Source of the DNA: Prevotella sp. UBA5387
Lineage (GTDB): Bacteria > Bacteroidota > Bacteroidia > Bacteroidales > Bacteroidaceae
NCBI GenBank assembly: GCA_002407775.1
Contig: DHOP01000098.1
Coordinates: forward strand, 805 to 7,149
Length of the DNA stretch: 6,345 bases
Direction: 5' to 3'
The position numbers were made by a program, and so were the translations under genes. Positions 1 through 6,345 of the stretch are shown piece after piece. Numbering within the stretch: the stretch's first letter is position 1; every line of letters begins with the position of its first letter. The notes under the pieces were generated by a model. It was given only the letters and a program-made list of their open reading frames with translations. It had not been told where the DNA came from and did no database searches.

Positions 1-153
1 TACGGACGCTACACTGCCGCTTGTGTCTGGTTCGAAACGCTTACGGGAAAATCAGTTATAGGCAACACGTATAAGCCTCAAGGACTTAGCGATGACCTAA
101 TAAGAGTCGCGCAGATGTCGGCACATGCCGCGGTAGAATGCCCCTGGACAGTG
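1..153 (+). other. C-terminal end of a DUF4886 (SGNH-like hydrolase) domain fused to GH3
   Basis: The first 51 codons read in the GH3 frame with no stop and resemble the close of DUF4886 domains, which I recall as having GRYTAAC-W-E--TGKSV-GN followed by a GLS---A---Q--AH-AV helix and a V-T-L exit. DUF4886 is a Bacteroidetes domain related to SGNH/GDSL esterases. Its catalytic residues would lie upstream of this window, so activity cannot be judged. The domain boundary near 153 is approximate. The assignment is from memory of the family pattern and needs a profile search. Confidence 0.65.
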
Positions 154-1209
154 ACTGATCTGAGCAAGATCAAAGCTTTAACCTTAAGCTATACCGACCC
201 TAATGTCCCTATTGACCTCCGCGTGCAAGACTTGTTATCAAAGATGACCATCGATGAAAAGATCATGCAACTCAACCAATATACATTGGGAAGAAATGAC
301 AACAGAAATAATGTTGGCAAAGAGATAGACAATATCCCCGCGGGTATCGGATCGCTCATCTACTTCGGTACCGACCCTACCCTGCGAAATCAGATGCAGC
401 GACGCGCCATGAACGACACGCGTCTCCACATTCCGATTGTCTTTGCTTTCGATGTGATCCATGGTTTTCGCACCGTGTTCCCCATTCCCTTAGCTCAGGC
501 TTGCAGTTTTAATCCCGAACTTACAAAACTGTCGTGCAATGTAGCTGCTCAAGAAAGCCGATCATCAGGCATAGAGTGGACATTTTCTCCCATGATCGAT
601 GTATCACGAGATCCGCGCTGGGGCCGAATAGCCGAGAGCTATGGAGAAGACCCCTATGTAAATGCAGTATTTGCGAAAGCCGCCGTTCGGGGGTATCAAG
701 GCAATTCACTTACCGACAGTCTTTCTATTGCAGCTTGCCTGAAACACTACATCGGCTATGGCGCATCTGAGGCTGGACGAGACTACGTCTACACGGAAAT
801 CTCAAGGCAAACGCTTTGGGACACCTACCTTCCTCCCTATCGAGCCGGCATTGCAGCAGGCGCAGCCTCAATCATGAGTTCCTTCAACAATTTCAGTGGC
901 ATTCCCGTAACTGCCAACAGATATCTTCTGCACGACGTGCTGCGCTACAAGCTTGGATTCAAGGGGCCCATCATCTCCGACTGGGGAGCCATCACGCAGT
1001 TGAGGGACCAACGTGCAGCCAACGACCTCACGACAGCAAGCATGCAGGCGATAAACGCAGGAGTAGATATTGACATGATGTCGCATGCTTACGATACAAG
1101 GCTCAAAGAGTTGGTGGAGAACGGGAAAGTAACTCCAGCAACGATCAATGACGCGACGAGCCGTGTACTGAAGATGAAATTTAGGCTCGGTCTTTTCAAG
1201 CATCCATAA
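1..1209 (+). CDS. DUF4886-GH3 fusion glycosidase, catalytic half, 5' partial and ended by an in-frame stop
   Basis: The frame is open from base 1, so the ATG at 115 is not the true start: it has no signal peptide, and the 38 codons before it are clearly coding (they read GRYTAACVWFETLTGKSVIG and onward, as in the end of DUF4886 proteins). Counting residues from the ATG at 115, the GH3 TIM-barrel domain runs from about 27 to 364. Visible GH3 marks are LRVQDLLSKMTIDEKIMQLN (35-54), FDVIHG (112-117), DVSRDPRWGR (162-171), the KH pair (210-211), and ISDWGA (287-292) with the predicted nucleophile Asp289 (979-981). The family removes beta-linked glucose, or sometimes xylose or N-acetylglucosamine, from non-reducing ends; the sugar cannot be told here. 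The frame stops at TAA 1207-1209 straight after LFKHP, where intact enzymes continue into the linker and second domain. Made alone, this half lacks the acid/base domain and is probably inactive. The GH3 call is very secure; functional status is not. Confidence 0.9.
   Translation, partial: YGRYTAACVWFETLTGKSVIGNTYKPQGLSDDLIRVAQMSAHAAVECPWTVTDLSKIKALTLSYTDPNVPIDLRVQDLLSKMTIDEKIMQLNQYTLGRNDNRNNVGKEIDNIPAGIGSLIYFGTDPTLRNQMQRRAMNDTRLHIPIVFAFDVIHGFRTVFPIPLAQACSFNPELTKLSCNVAAQESRSSGIEWTFSPMIDVSRDPRWGRIAESYGEDPYVNAVFAKAAVRGYQGNSLTDSLSIAACLKHYIGYGASEAGRDYVYTEISRQTLWDTYLPPYRAGIAAGAASIMSSFNNFSGIPVTANRYLLHDVLRYKLGFKGPIISDWGAITQLRDQRAANDLTTASMQAINAGVDIDMMSHAYDTRLKELVENGKVTPATINDATSRVLKMKFRLGLFKHP
1207..1209 (+). 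other. In-frame TAA interrupting the DUF4886-GH3 gene
   Basis: The codons before it read RLGLFKHP and those after it read TTVIPDSLRFLQPTSKALDE, then LAEESIVLLKN, all in the same frame. Many GH3 enzymes have LFxxPY at this spot, so the stop most simply replaces a Tyr codon (TAT or TAC changed to TAA by one base). No base has been gained or lost. Recoding of TAA is unlikely because the GH3 gene itself and, on the other strand, the GH2 gene and the partial gene at 6102 also end with TAA at their natural C-termini. Confidence 0.85.
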
Positions 1210-1260
1210 ACCACCGTTATTCCCGACAGCCTTCGCTTTCTACAGCCAACAAGTAAGGCC

Positions 1261-2307
1261 TTGGATGAGCAGCTTGCCGAGGAGTCGATCGTGCTATTGA
1301 AGAATGACAAATACACGCTGCCACTGAAGAACGTTCATAGGCTTGCTGTCATCGGTCCATTAGCCACGGTACGTCACGATCTTTTAGGATGCTGGTGGGG
1401 GCGTGGACGTGATAGAGACATCATACCTATTCTCGATGCCATAAAAAATGAGTTCGGAGCGCACACTCAAATAGATTACATGAAAGGATGCGACTTCGAC
1501 GGCACAGATATGAATGACCTTAAAGAGGCTGCAAAACTTGCCTCCAAGTCGGATGCCGTCATCCTATGCTTAGGAGAAAAAGGAAACTGGAGCGGCGAGA
1601 ACCAATCGAGATCCTCCATAAATATACCTGAAGTGCAACTGATATTGCTAAAGACCGTCCATCAGGCTGGTAAGCCCATTATCGTTGTGCTCTCCAATGG
1701 GCGACCCATGCAGCTCAACGATATAGCACCTTTAGCAGATGCTATCGTCGAGATGTGGCAACCAGGTATCGCCGGAGGTACACCTGTGGCCCGGGTTCTG
1801 AGCGGCAAGGTTAATCCCTCTGGACGCTTGGCTGCCACCTTTCCACGCTCATTGGGCCAGGATCCTGTCTACAATAGTCGTAGAAGCAGTGCGCGTGCCA
1901 CACAGGGACTATACCATGACATAGACAGCAAGCCTCTCTATTCTTTCGGTTACGGACTGAGCTACACCACGTTTCAGTATGGAAATCCCATTGTTTCAAA
2001 GAGTTCACTTTCCGTAGAAGACAGCTTCACCATTGATCTTCCTGTTACCAACACAGGCTCATGCGATGGCAAGATATCCGTTTTAGGGTTCGTTAAAGCA
2101 CCATCTTCACTTCCTACTCGTCCCGAGAGGGAATTACGATTCTTTGATAAGCAAGAGCTAAAGCAAGGCCAAACAGTGCTCTTCCATTTCAAGCTGAAGG
2201 TGAAACGCGACTTAGGGTTCGTAGACGAAAAAGGTAATACCTTCGTCAGCCCAGGGAAATATCAACTGCTGGTGGGTGATAAAACTTGCGAAGTGACAGT
2301 GAAATAA
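1261..2307 (+). pseudogene. GH3 glycosidase, C-terminal half downstream of the in-frame stop
   Basis: This is the second part of the interrupted GH3 gene, in the same frame as the first. In-frame homology already runs from 1210; the only early candidate start is the TTG at 1261, with a weak purine run (AAGTAAGG) before it, and the next in-frame ATG lies deep inside the domain. Numbering from the TTG, the GH3 alpha/beta sandwich domain covers about 5-200, with LAEESIVLLKN, LAVIGPLA, and SGENQSR (111-117), where Glu113 (1597-1599) is the likely acid/base. PSGRLAATFPRSLGQ is the usual end of this domain, followed by PLYSFGYGLSYTTF. A fibronectin type III-like domain covers about 245-345 with TRPERELRFF and GKYQLLVGD. 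It ends in TAA at 2305-2307. With both halves joined, the enzyme from codon 115 would be about 730 residues, normal for three-domain GH3 proteins. It is either a decayed remnant or, less likely, a separately translated half. Confidence 0.82.
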
Positions 2308-2329
2308 GGCCACCAAGTATGACTTATGG

Positions 2330-2384
2330 GCAGATAAGAACAGGGGTGGAAAGAGCATCTTTCTTAAAGACCTCACTTATCTGC
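2330..2384. terminator. Loose inverted repeat between convergent GH3 and GH2 genes, possible terminator
   Basis: GCAGATAAG at 2330-2338 is the exact reverse complement of CTTATCTGC at 2376-2384. The 37-base spacer holds a smaller hairpin, GAAAG (2349-2353) with CTTTC (2359-2363). The right arm overlaps the stop and last codons of the GH2 gene. There is no clean T-run directly after either arm, so this is a weak candidate for a two-way terminator; it may also be chance. Confidence 0.25.
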
Positions 2385-4782
2385 TCAATAATTTGATGCT
2401 TTTATTTTGAAGTCCAGGAGCCTTAACTTTTACAATGATGTCTCCCTGTGTTCTCAGCGACCGTACGATGAGTTGACAACAGCCACGCCACGTAGAATGG
2501 GTATTAGTCTGGAAACGCTCACTGCTCATAATGTCACCACTTGCCATTCCCGCATTTACTCCTGCCCCACTAACATCCACCGTCACTTTTCGGTCGGCAT
2601 CCTGCACAATGTTGCCATGCTTATCCACCAAGCACAGTTTAATGTAACATAAATCAAGTCCATTAGCTTTCAGCGTCTTAATGTCAGGTATAATCTCTAG
2701 CCGAACGACCTTTCCTACTGTCCGCAATCGGTTCCCAGCTACTTTCTTTCCGTTGTTATACCCGACAGCACATAGTTCTCCCGGTTCATAACCAACTTTC
2801 CAAACAAGTTCCGGCTTTCTGTTCTTGGGAGGGAGCGTCTTGATGCCAAGACTTCGCCCGTTGAGAATCAGTTCTGTAGAATCACAGTTGCTGAACACCT
2901 GTACATTCAGTGTATCACCTTTCCTATAGTTCCACTCAGTGCGGAATGGCTTCCAAGTGATCTTCGCATCGTTCCATTCCCTCGTCTCACGCTTTGCGTC
3001 ATCAGCAACAGCTAAGCTGACCATAGGTCGATCACTATAGAAACTCCTTACACTCTGTCCTATAGGCTTGAGGTCGTTAGTAAGCGTGATAAGTCCATTA
3101 ATCCAGCCTTTCGACGGCCAGCCAAACGATTCTCCAAGATAGTCAGTTCCTCCCCAATAGAACTGTCCACAAACATAACTATGGTCGTAACCAAAAAAGC
3201 CATAGCCCAGTTCTCCTGTTGCTATCTCAGAGACAAGAAACGAAAGTTGTGGATAGCGCTGGTGATCGCGTTTGAAGAAACCTTCCATATAGTTTACACT
3301 CATCACATCGGTGTAAAAAGCAAACTGATGGGGAGCAGATTGATAATAGCCATTCTCGCTCCACTTCATTGCATCTTTCCTACACGGGTAAAGACACACC
3401 GTAACGGCGCGCGAGGGGTCTGTGAGACGCGCTTCTGCTACAAGCTCTTTCAACTTTTCTACTCCACCATGCATCAACGAATCGCGCTGATACTGCTCAT
3501 AGACCTCATTGCCCACGCTCCAGAGAAAGACAGACGGGTGGTTTCGGTCACGACGTATCTGCTCCTTCAAATCCGTAAAGAGATGAGGACCGTAGACATT
3601 CTCTTCGCCATAAAGACTCTGATCCCATTTGTCAGTAAATTCATCTAAGACAAGCACACCATGACGGTCGCACCAGTCGAGAACATATTGTGGATAACAG
3701 TTATGGCTTAGTCTAACAGCGTTACAACCCAAAGAGTCGACCAGCACGGATAGTCTGCGCTTCCATCCCGCATCAAACGACGCCGTACCCAAGGGACCAA
3801 GATCTGTATGCAAGCAAACACCCCTAAGGAATACTTTATGACCATTGAGTAAAAAACCATTCTTAGGAGAAAACTCTACCGTCCGAAAAGCAAAGGGTGT
3901 AGAATAAGCATCCATTTCGTGCCCGTCGACATAGATCTTGCTTACAGCCTTGTAAAGAACTCCTTTTCCTACATCCCAAAGCATCGGTTTATATACATTC
4001 AGCTTGTTATGAAAGCAGAACGTCTCACCTGGGGATATAGGTGCCACCGCCGTATCTGTAGCTACAGCTTGCCCCTCTGGAGAGATTATAGAGGTGACGA
4101 GCTGGCACATAACAGAATCGGAGTATTGGTTCAACACCTCCGTAACCATATTCACGACATTTCCATTCGTAGTGACAGATGTTCCATAACGAGCGACACG
4201 CACCGGATCTGTGACTATGAGCCATACGTTACGGTTGATACCCTCACCCGAATACCATCTGGAGGTTCTAGAGTCGGTATTGTCATAGCTCACTGCGATG
4301 ACGTTACGACCTTCGTGCAGAAAATCCGTAATATCGCACTCAAAATCGAGGTATCCATTGAGCTGTGGCCCATAGCTGTGGTGTCCATTGACATAGACGT
4401 TGGCAAGCCTGTAGACTCCTTCAAAATGCAACAGAAGACGCTTACCCGCTATCTCTGTAGCCGTTGCCTGATCATCATAAAATAGCATCGATCCATGGAT
4501 TGTTATGCTCCGCCGGTACCAGCCCTTGTGACGTGGACGAAAGCCATACCAAGTAGCGGGCTTTCCTTCACCCTGAACAAAATCACCATAAATAGAAGCG
4601 TCGTGCGGCAAGTTAACCTTTGTCCAGTCCTTATCATTGAACCTCTCATCTTGAGCTCCGTTTACCACACCCTGATGATAAAGCCATCCAAAGTTCAACA
4701 ACAATGATTCGCGAGCGGAAAGGAAGGAGGGAAAGGCAAAAAAAAATATTACAACAAAGCAAACGGAAATAAATCTCATCAT
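2377..4782 (-). CDS. Secreted glycoside hydrolase family 2 enzyme (beta-galactosidase-like)
   Basis: An 801-residue GH2 exo-glycosidase, complete. Residues 1-23 form a Sec signal peptide (hydrophobic run VCFVVIFFFAFPSF, likely cut after FLSA) with no lipobox Cys, so it is probably periplasmic or exported. The order is: GH2 sugar-binding jelly roll about 25-200 (GWYRRS, LHFEGVYRLANVYVNG, SRWYSGEGINRNVWL); Ig-like domain about 200-300; TIM barrel about 305-590 with FLRGVCLHTDLGPLG, RRDRNHPSVFLWSVGNE and the predicted acid/base Glu426; nucleophile probably Glu519 in LVSEIATGE; WGGTDYLGE at 543-551; then a DUF4982-like domain about 610-690 (LNVQVFSNCDSTELILNGRS) and a C-terminal Ig-like domain about 695-790. 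GH2 members split beta-galactose, beta-glucuronic acid or beta-mannose; the sequence does not decide which. Two ATGs lie in tandem at the start and either could be used. It follows GH88 after 38 bases with no promoter seen, so they are probably co-transcribed. Confidence 0.93.
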   Translation of the reverse strand: MMRFISVCFVVIFFFAFPSFLSARESLLLNFGWLYHQGVVNGAQDERFNDKDWTKVNLPHDASIYGDFVQGEGKPATWYGFRPRHKGWYRRSITIHGSMLFYDDQATATEIAGKRLLLHFEGVYRLANVYVNGHHSYGPQLNGYLDFECDITDFLHEGRNVIAVSYDNTDSRTSRWYSGEGINRNVWLIVTDPVRVARYGTSVTTNGNVVNMVTEVLNQYSDSVMCQLVTSIISPEGQAVATDTAVAPISPGETFCFHNKLNVYKPMLWDVGKGVLYKAVSKIYVDGHEMDAYSTPFAFRTVEFSPKNGFLLNGHKVFLRGVCLHTDLGPLGTASFDAGWKRRLSVLVDSLGCNAVRLSHNCYPQYVLDWCDRHGVLVLDEFTDKWDQSLYGEENVYGPHLFTDLKEQIRRDRNHPSVFLWSVGNEVYEQYQRDSLMHGGVEKLKELVAEARLTDPSRAVTVCLYPCRKDAMKWSENGYYQSAPHQFAFYTDVMSVNYMEGFFKRDHQRYPQLSFLVSEIATGELGYGFFGYDHSYVCGQFYWGGTDYLGESFGWPSKGWINGLITLTNDLKPIGQSVRSFYSDRPMVSLAVADDAKRETREWNDAKITWKPFRTEWNYRKGDTLNVQVFSNCDSTELILNGRSLGIKTLPPKNRKPELVWKVGYEPGELCAVGYNNGKKVAGNRLRTVGKVVRLEIIPDIKTLKANGLDLCYIKLCLVDKHGNIVQDADRKVTVDVSGAGVNAGMASGDIMSSERFQTNTHSTWRGCCQLIVRSLRTQGDIIVKVKAPGLQNKSIKLLSR

Positions 4783-4820
4783 AAGTAATTATTTTCTAAG
4801 TCTAAAATATCACGATAATG

Positions 4821-6014
4821 TCAACGCAACTTATATATATAGTTCCTCATTCTAAGAAGAGCCTCAACATAATAATAATCAGCATATGTTAAAGGTACAT
4901 CGACTTCTGAATTCATCGGCTTATTGCCTACAGAATGCTTCAAAATGAAATAGCCATTTTTCCCTTTTGCAGACAAATATTTTTTAGAAGACAAAGTTCT
5001 TATTTGTCTCTCTGCCAAATTCATGCAACTGTCAGCGAAGGCTTGTTGTGAGTTACAAAACGAACTTAGCTCTATAAGTGCAGAAGCCATGATAGCACCA
5101 GCGGAAGCATCCTTATTGGTATGCGGAATAGCAGGATCATCAAAATCCCAATAGGGTATACCGTCAGCAGGCAGACGCTTATTGTTCAATATGTATCTCG
5201 CAATATGGCATGCATGATTAAGATATCTCCTATCATGTGTCTCTCTATACATCATCGTGTAGCCATAGAGCCCCCAAGCCTGTCCTCTCGCCCAAGCAGA
5301 GGAATCAGAATACCCCTGATGTGTGTTTTTCTTCTCCACCAAACCAGTCTCCGGATCATAGGACACCACATGGAAACTGCTATAATCAGGACGGAAATGA
5401 TTTTTCATCGTCTTGTTTGCATGGCTCTGAGCAATATCATCAAAGTGTTTGTTGTGGGAATAATGAGATGCCCATTCAAGAAGTTCCAGATTCATCATAT
5501 TATCAATGATGACAGGATACTTCCATTTATCCCGCTCATTATCCCAAGACCGAATCAAACCCACTTTATCATTGTATCGCGTAGACAGAGACTTTGCCCC
5601 ATTCATTAAAATTTGAGCATATTCAGGATTCTTAGTCAGCCTATAACCGTTCCCAAAACTGCAATTAAGAATAAAACCTACATCATGATTATCTGTCGTA
5701 AACTGCTGATCTGTAAGCCGACTGCTATAAAGTTCGGCATAGTATTTGAGACTATAATCTCCAGTAGCTTCATAAAGTAGCCAAAGAACGCCAGGGAAAA
5801 AGCCACTAGTCCACCAATGGCTACTCGATTTCACCAATCGCCCATTATAAGTCCGTGGTAAGCTATCAACATCATTTTCTAAGACTTTTGCCATTCCAAA
5901 AGCCTGATAATGAGCTCGTCCAAGCGCATTATTAACGACATAATCCATACTACGTTGGGCGCAACTCGAAAAAAATAGCAGACCTGCGGCTATCAATAAA
6001 ATATGTTTCTTCAT
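4821..6014 (-). CDS. GH88 unsaturated glucuronyl hydrolase, lipoprotein
   Basis: A 397-residue enzyme that hydrolyses the 4,5-unsaturated uronic acid from the non-reducing end of oligosaccharides released by polysaccharide lyases. The frame stays open upstream to 6095, but the start at 6014 is preferred because it opens directly on a lipoprotein signal: MKK, then hydrophobic ILLIAAGLLFF, then the lipobox SSC with Cys18. No acidic run follows the Cys, so a periplasm-facing lipoprotein is more likely than a surface one. Numbered from this start, the alpha6/alpha6-barrel of GH88 shows SSHWWTSGFFPGVLWLLYE (64-82), HDVGF with Asp111, IIDNMMNLELLEW with Asp171 (the two conserved catalytic Asp positions of the family), THQGYSDSSAWARGQAWGLY (231-250) forming the substrate pocket, and YADYYYVEALLR near the end. 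Length is normal for the family. It ends with TGA at 4821-4823. The related family GH105 was considered, but the IIDNMMN and SSAWARGQAWGLYGY motifs fit GH88 better. The substrate (glycosaminoglycan or other) is not resolved. Confidence 0.92.
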   Translation of the reverse strand: MKKHILLIAAGLLFFSSCAQRSMDYVVNNALGRAHYQAFGMAKVLENDVDSLPRTYNGRLVKSSSHWWTSGFFPGVLWLLYEATGDYSLKYYAELYSSRLTDQQFTTDNHDVGFILNCSFGNGYRLTKNPEYAQILMNGAKSLSTRYNDKVGLIRSWDNERDKWKYPVIIDNMMNLELLEWASHYSHNKHFDDIAQSHANKTMKNHFRPDYSSFHVVSYDPETGLVEKKNTHQGYSDSSAWARGQAWGLYGYTMMYRETHDRRYLNHACHIARYILNNKRLPADGIPYWDFDDPAIPHTNKDASAGAIMASALIELSSFCNSQQAFADSCMNLAERQIRTLSSKKYLSAKGKNGYFILKHSVGNKPMNSEVDVPLTYADYYYVEALLRMRNYIYKLR

Positions 6015-6018
6015 ATTC

Positions 6019-6036
6019 AAGCATTCAATTATGCTT
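6019..6036 (-). promoter_or_regulatory. Small hairpin just ahead of the GH88 start codon
   Basis: On the minus strand AAGCAT, a six-base loop AATTGA, then ATGCTT form a 6-bp hairpin that ends four bases before the GH88 ATG. It lies where ribosomes bind and could lower initiation or protect the transcript end. The stem is short and mostly A-T, so a role is only suggested. Confidence 0.25.
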
Positions 6037-6055
6037 CTGCCTTTAGGTCGAAGAA

Positions 6056-6078
6056 GGTGCCCCATATGTTGAGGCACC
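6056..6078 (-). terminator. Hairpin after the partial upstream gene, weak terminator or processing site
   Basis: On the minus strand GGTGCCTC pairs with GGGGCACC (8 bp including one G-U pair) around the 7-base loop AACATAT. It begins 23 bases after the stop of the upstream gene and is followed by TTCTTCG rather than a long U-run. It is the most stable hairpin I found in the gaps. It could end some transcripts before GH88, or stabilise the upstream message. Confidence 0.35.
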
Positions 6079-6101
6079 AACCAATCTATAAGCAAAATGT
6101 A

Positions 6102-6345
6102 TTACTTAATAATAATTTTCTTTCCATTGACTATATACAGACCTTTCTGCGAAATATTATTAATCGTCATTCCTCCGATAGTATATATATGTCTCTGAGC
6201 CTTGTCATCCGCTTTGATGTGTGCAATACCAGTTACTTCTCCGGAGAGTTCGATAAACTTTACTTTCGCAGGCTCATTATCAGCAATAGACAACCAACAT
6301 TGATGAGCATTCGAGTTAAACTCTGAACCATCAGAATTCTGATAC
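6102..6345 (-). CDS. C-terminal end of a secreted protein with a type IX-like sorting tail, 5' partial
   Basis: Only the last 80 residues are present; the frame is open to the window edge (it begins YQNSDGSEFNSNAHQCWLSI), so the TTG at 6293 is internal and not a start. The end has a pattern common in secreted Prevotella proteins: a FIELSGEVTGI strand, a short linker with DDKAQRHIYTIGGM, then KGLYIVNGKKIIIK at the very C-terminus. This resembles the C-terminal domain recognised by the type IX secretion system, in the short form seen in Prevotella. It implies export to the cell surface or outside. The catalytic or binding part is outside the window, so the function is unknown; given its place ahead of GH88 a lyase, glycosidase or glycan-binding protein would fit, but that is a guess. 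It ends with TAA at 6102-6104, 87 bases before the GH88 start. Confidence 0.8.
   Translation of the reverse strand, partial: YQNSDGSEFNSNAHQCWLSIADNEPAKVKFIELSGEVTGIAHIKADDKAQRHIYTIGGMTINNISQKGLYIVNGKKIIIK

Noticed and set aside
115..117. ATG as the start of the GH3 gene
   Set aside because: The same frame is open to base 1 with convincing coding sequence, and no signal peptide follows the ATG. It is an internal Met.
1207..1209. Stop codon reassignment (TAA read as an amino acid)
   Set aside because: TAA ends several genes here at their natural C-termini, so a standard code with a nonsense change is simpler.
3181..3648. 155-codon plus-strand frame, and other plus-strand frames inside 2407-5609
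   Set aside because: They lie opposite the GH2 and GH88 coding sequence, whose motifs are unmistakable, and show no recognisable domain of their own.
6015..6095. 27-residue N-terminal extension of GH88 from an upstream ATG
   Set aside because: It would bury the lipoprotein signal peptide inside the protein; the start at 6014 gives a normal signal with the lipobox Cys at residue 18.
6085..6115. Bacteroidetes-type promoter (TAnnTTTG) ahead of GH88
   Set aside because: The minus strand has TACATTTTG, which has one base too many between TA and TTTG, and no TTTG at a suitable distance upstream.
6102..6293. Separate 63-residue small protein starting at TTG 6293
   Set aside because: The frame is open past it to the window edge and the sequence is the usual C-terminal tail of a larger secreted protein.

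Overview
The window looks like part of a polysaccharide-degradation locus from a Bacteroidetes organism, most likely Prevotella or a close relative. Three things point there: a DUF4886-type domain fused to a GH3 glycosidase, a short C-terminal tail ending in GLYIVNGKKIIIK that is typical of secreted Prevotella proteins, and AT-rich gaps without clear Shine-Dalgarno sites ahead of the starts. The genus is an inference. No transporter, SusC/SusD pair, regulator, RNA gene, CRISPR array or insertion sequence is visible.

Plus strand, 1-2307: one continuous reading frame, open at the left edge. It carries the tail of a DUF4886 (SGNH-like hydrolase) domain and then a complete GH3 beta-glucosidase-type enzyme. 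A single in-frame TAA at 1207-1209 interrupts it, exactly where GH3 proteins usually have the Tyr of an LFxxPY motif. The frame is unchanged on the far side and the homology resumes at once, so this is a point nonsense change (or a sequencing error), not a frameshift. The catalytic Asp lies before the stop and the likely acid/base Glu after it.

Minus strand, 6345 down to 2377: three genes in one direction, probably an operon. Upstream to downstream they are the C-terminal 80 residues of a secreted protein with a type IX-like sorting tail (6102-6345), a GH88 unsaturated glucuronyl hydrolase lipoprotein (4821-6014), and a large secreted GH2 glycosidase (2377-4782). The gaps are 87 and 38 bases. 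The gene before GH88 is separated from it by two small hairpins, one of them almost touching the GH88 start codon. The GH2 and GH3 genes converge on a 69-base gap holding a loose inverted repeat.

Working together: GH88 removes the unsaturated uronic acid left at the non-reducing end of oligosaccharides cut by a polysaccharide lyase, after which exo-acting GH2 and GH3 enzymes could trim the exposed neutral sugars. This suggests an acidic polysaccharide as target, such as a glycosaminoglycan, a pectin-like or a bacterial exopolysaccharide. No lyase is in view, so the substrate stays open. I saw no clearly new system. The most unusual points are the DUF4886-GH3 fusion and the stop codon that cuts it.
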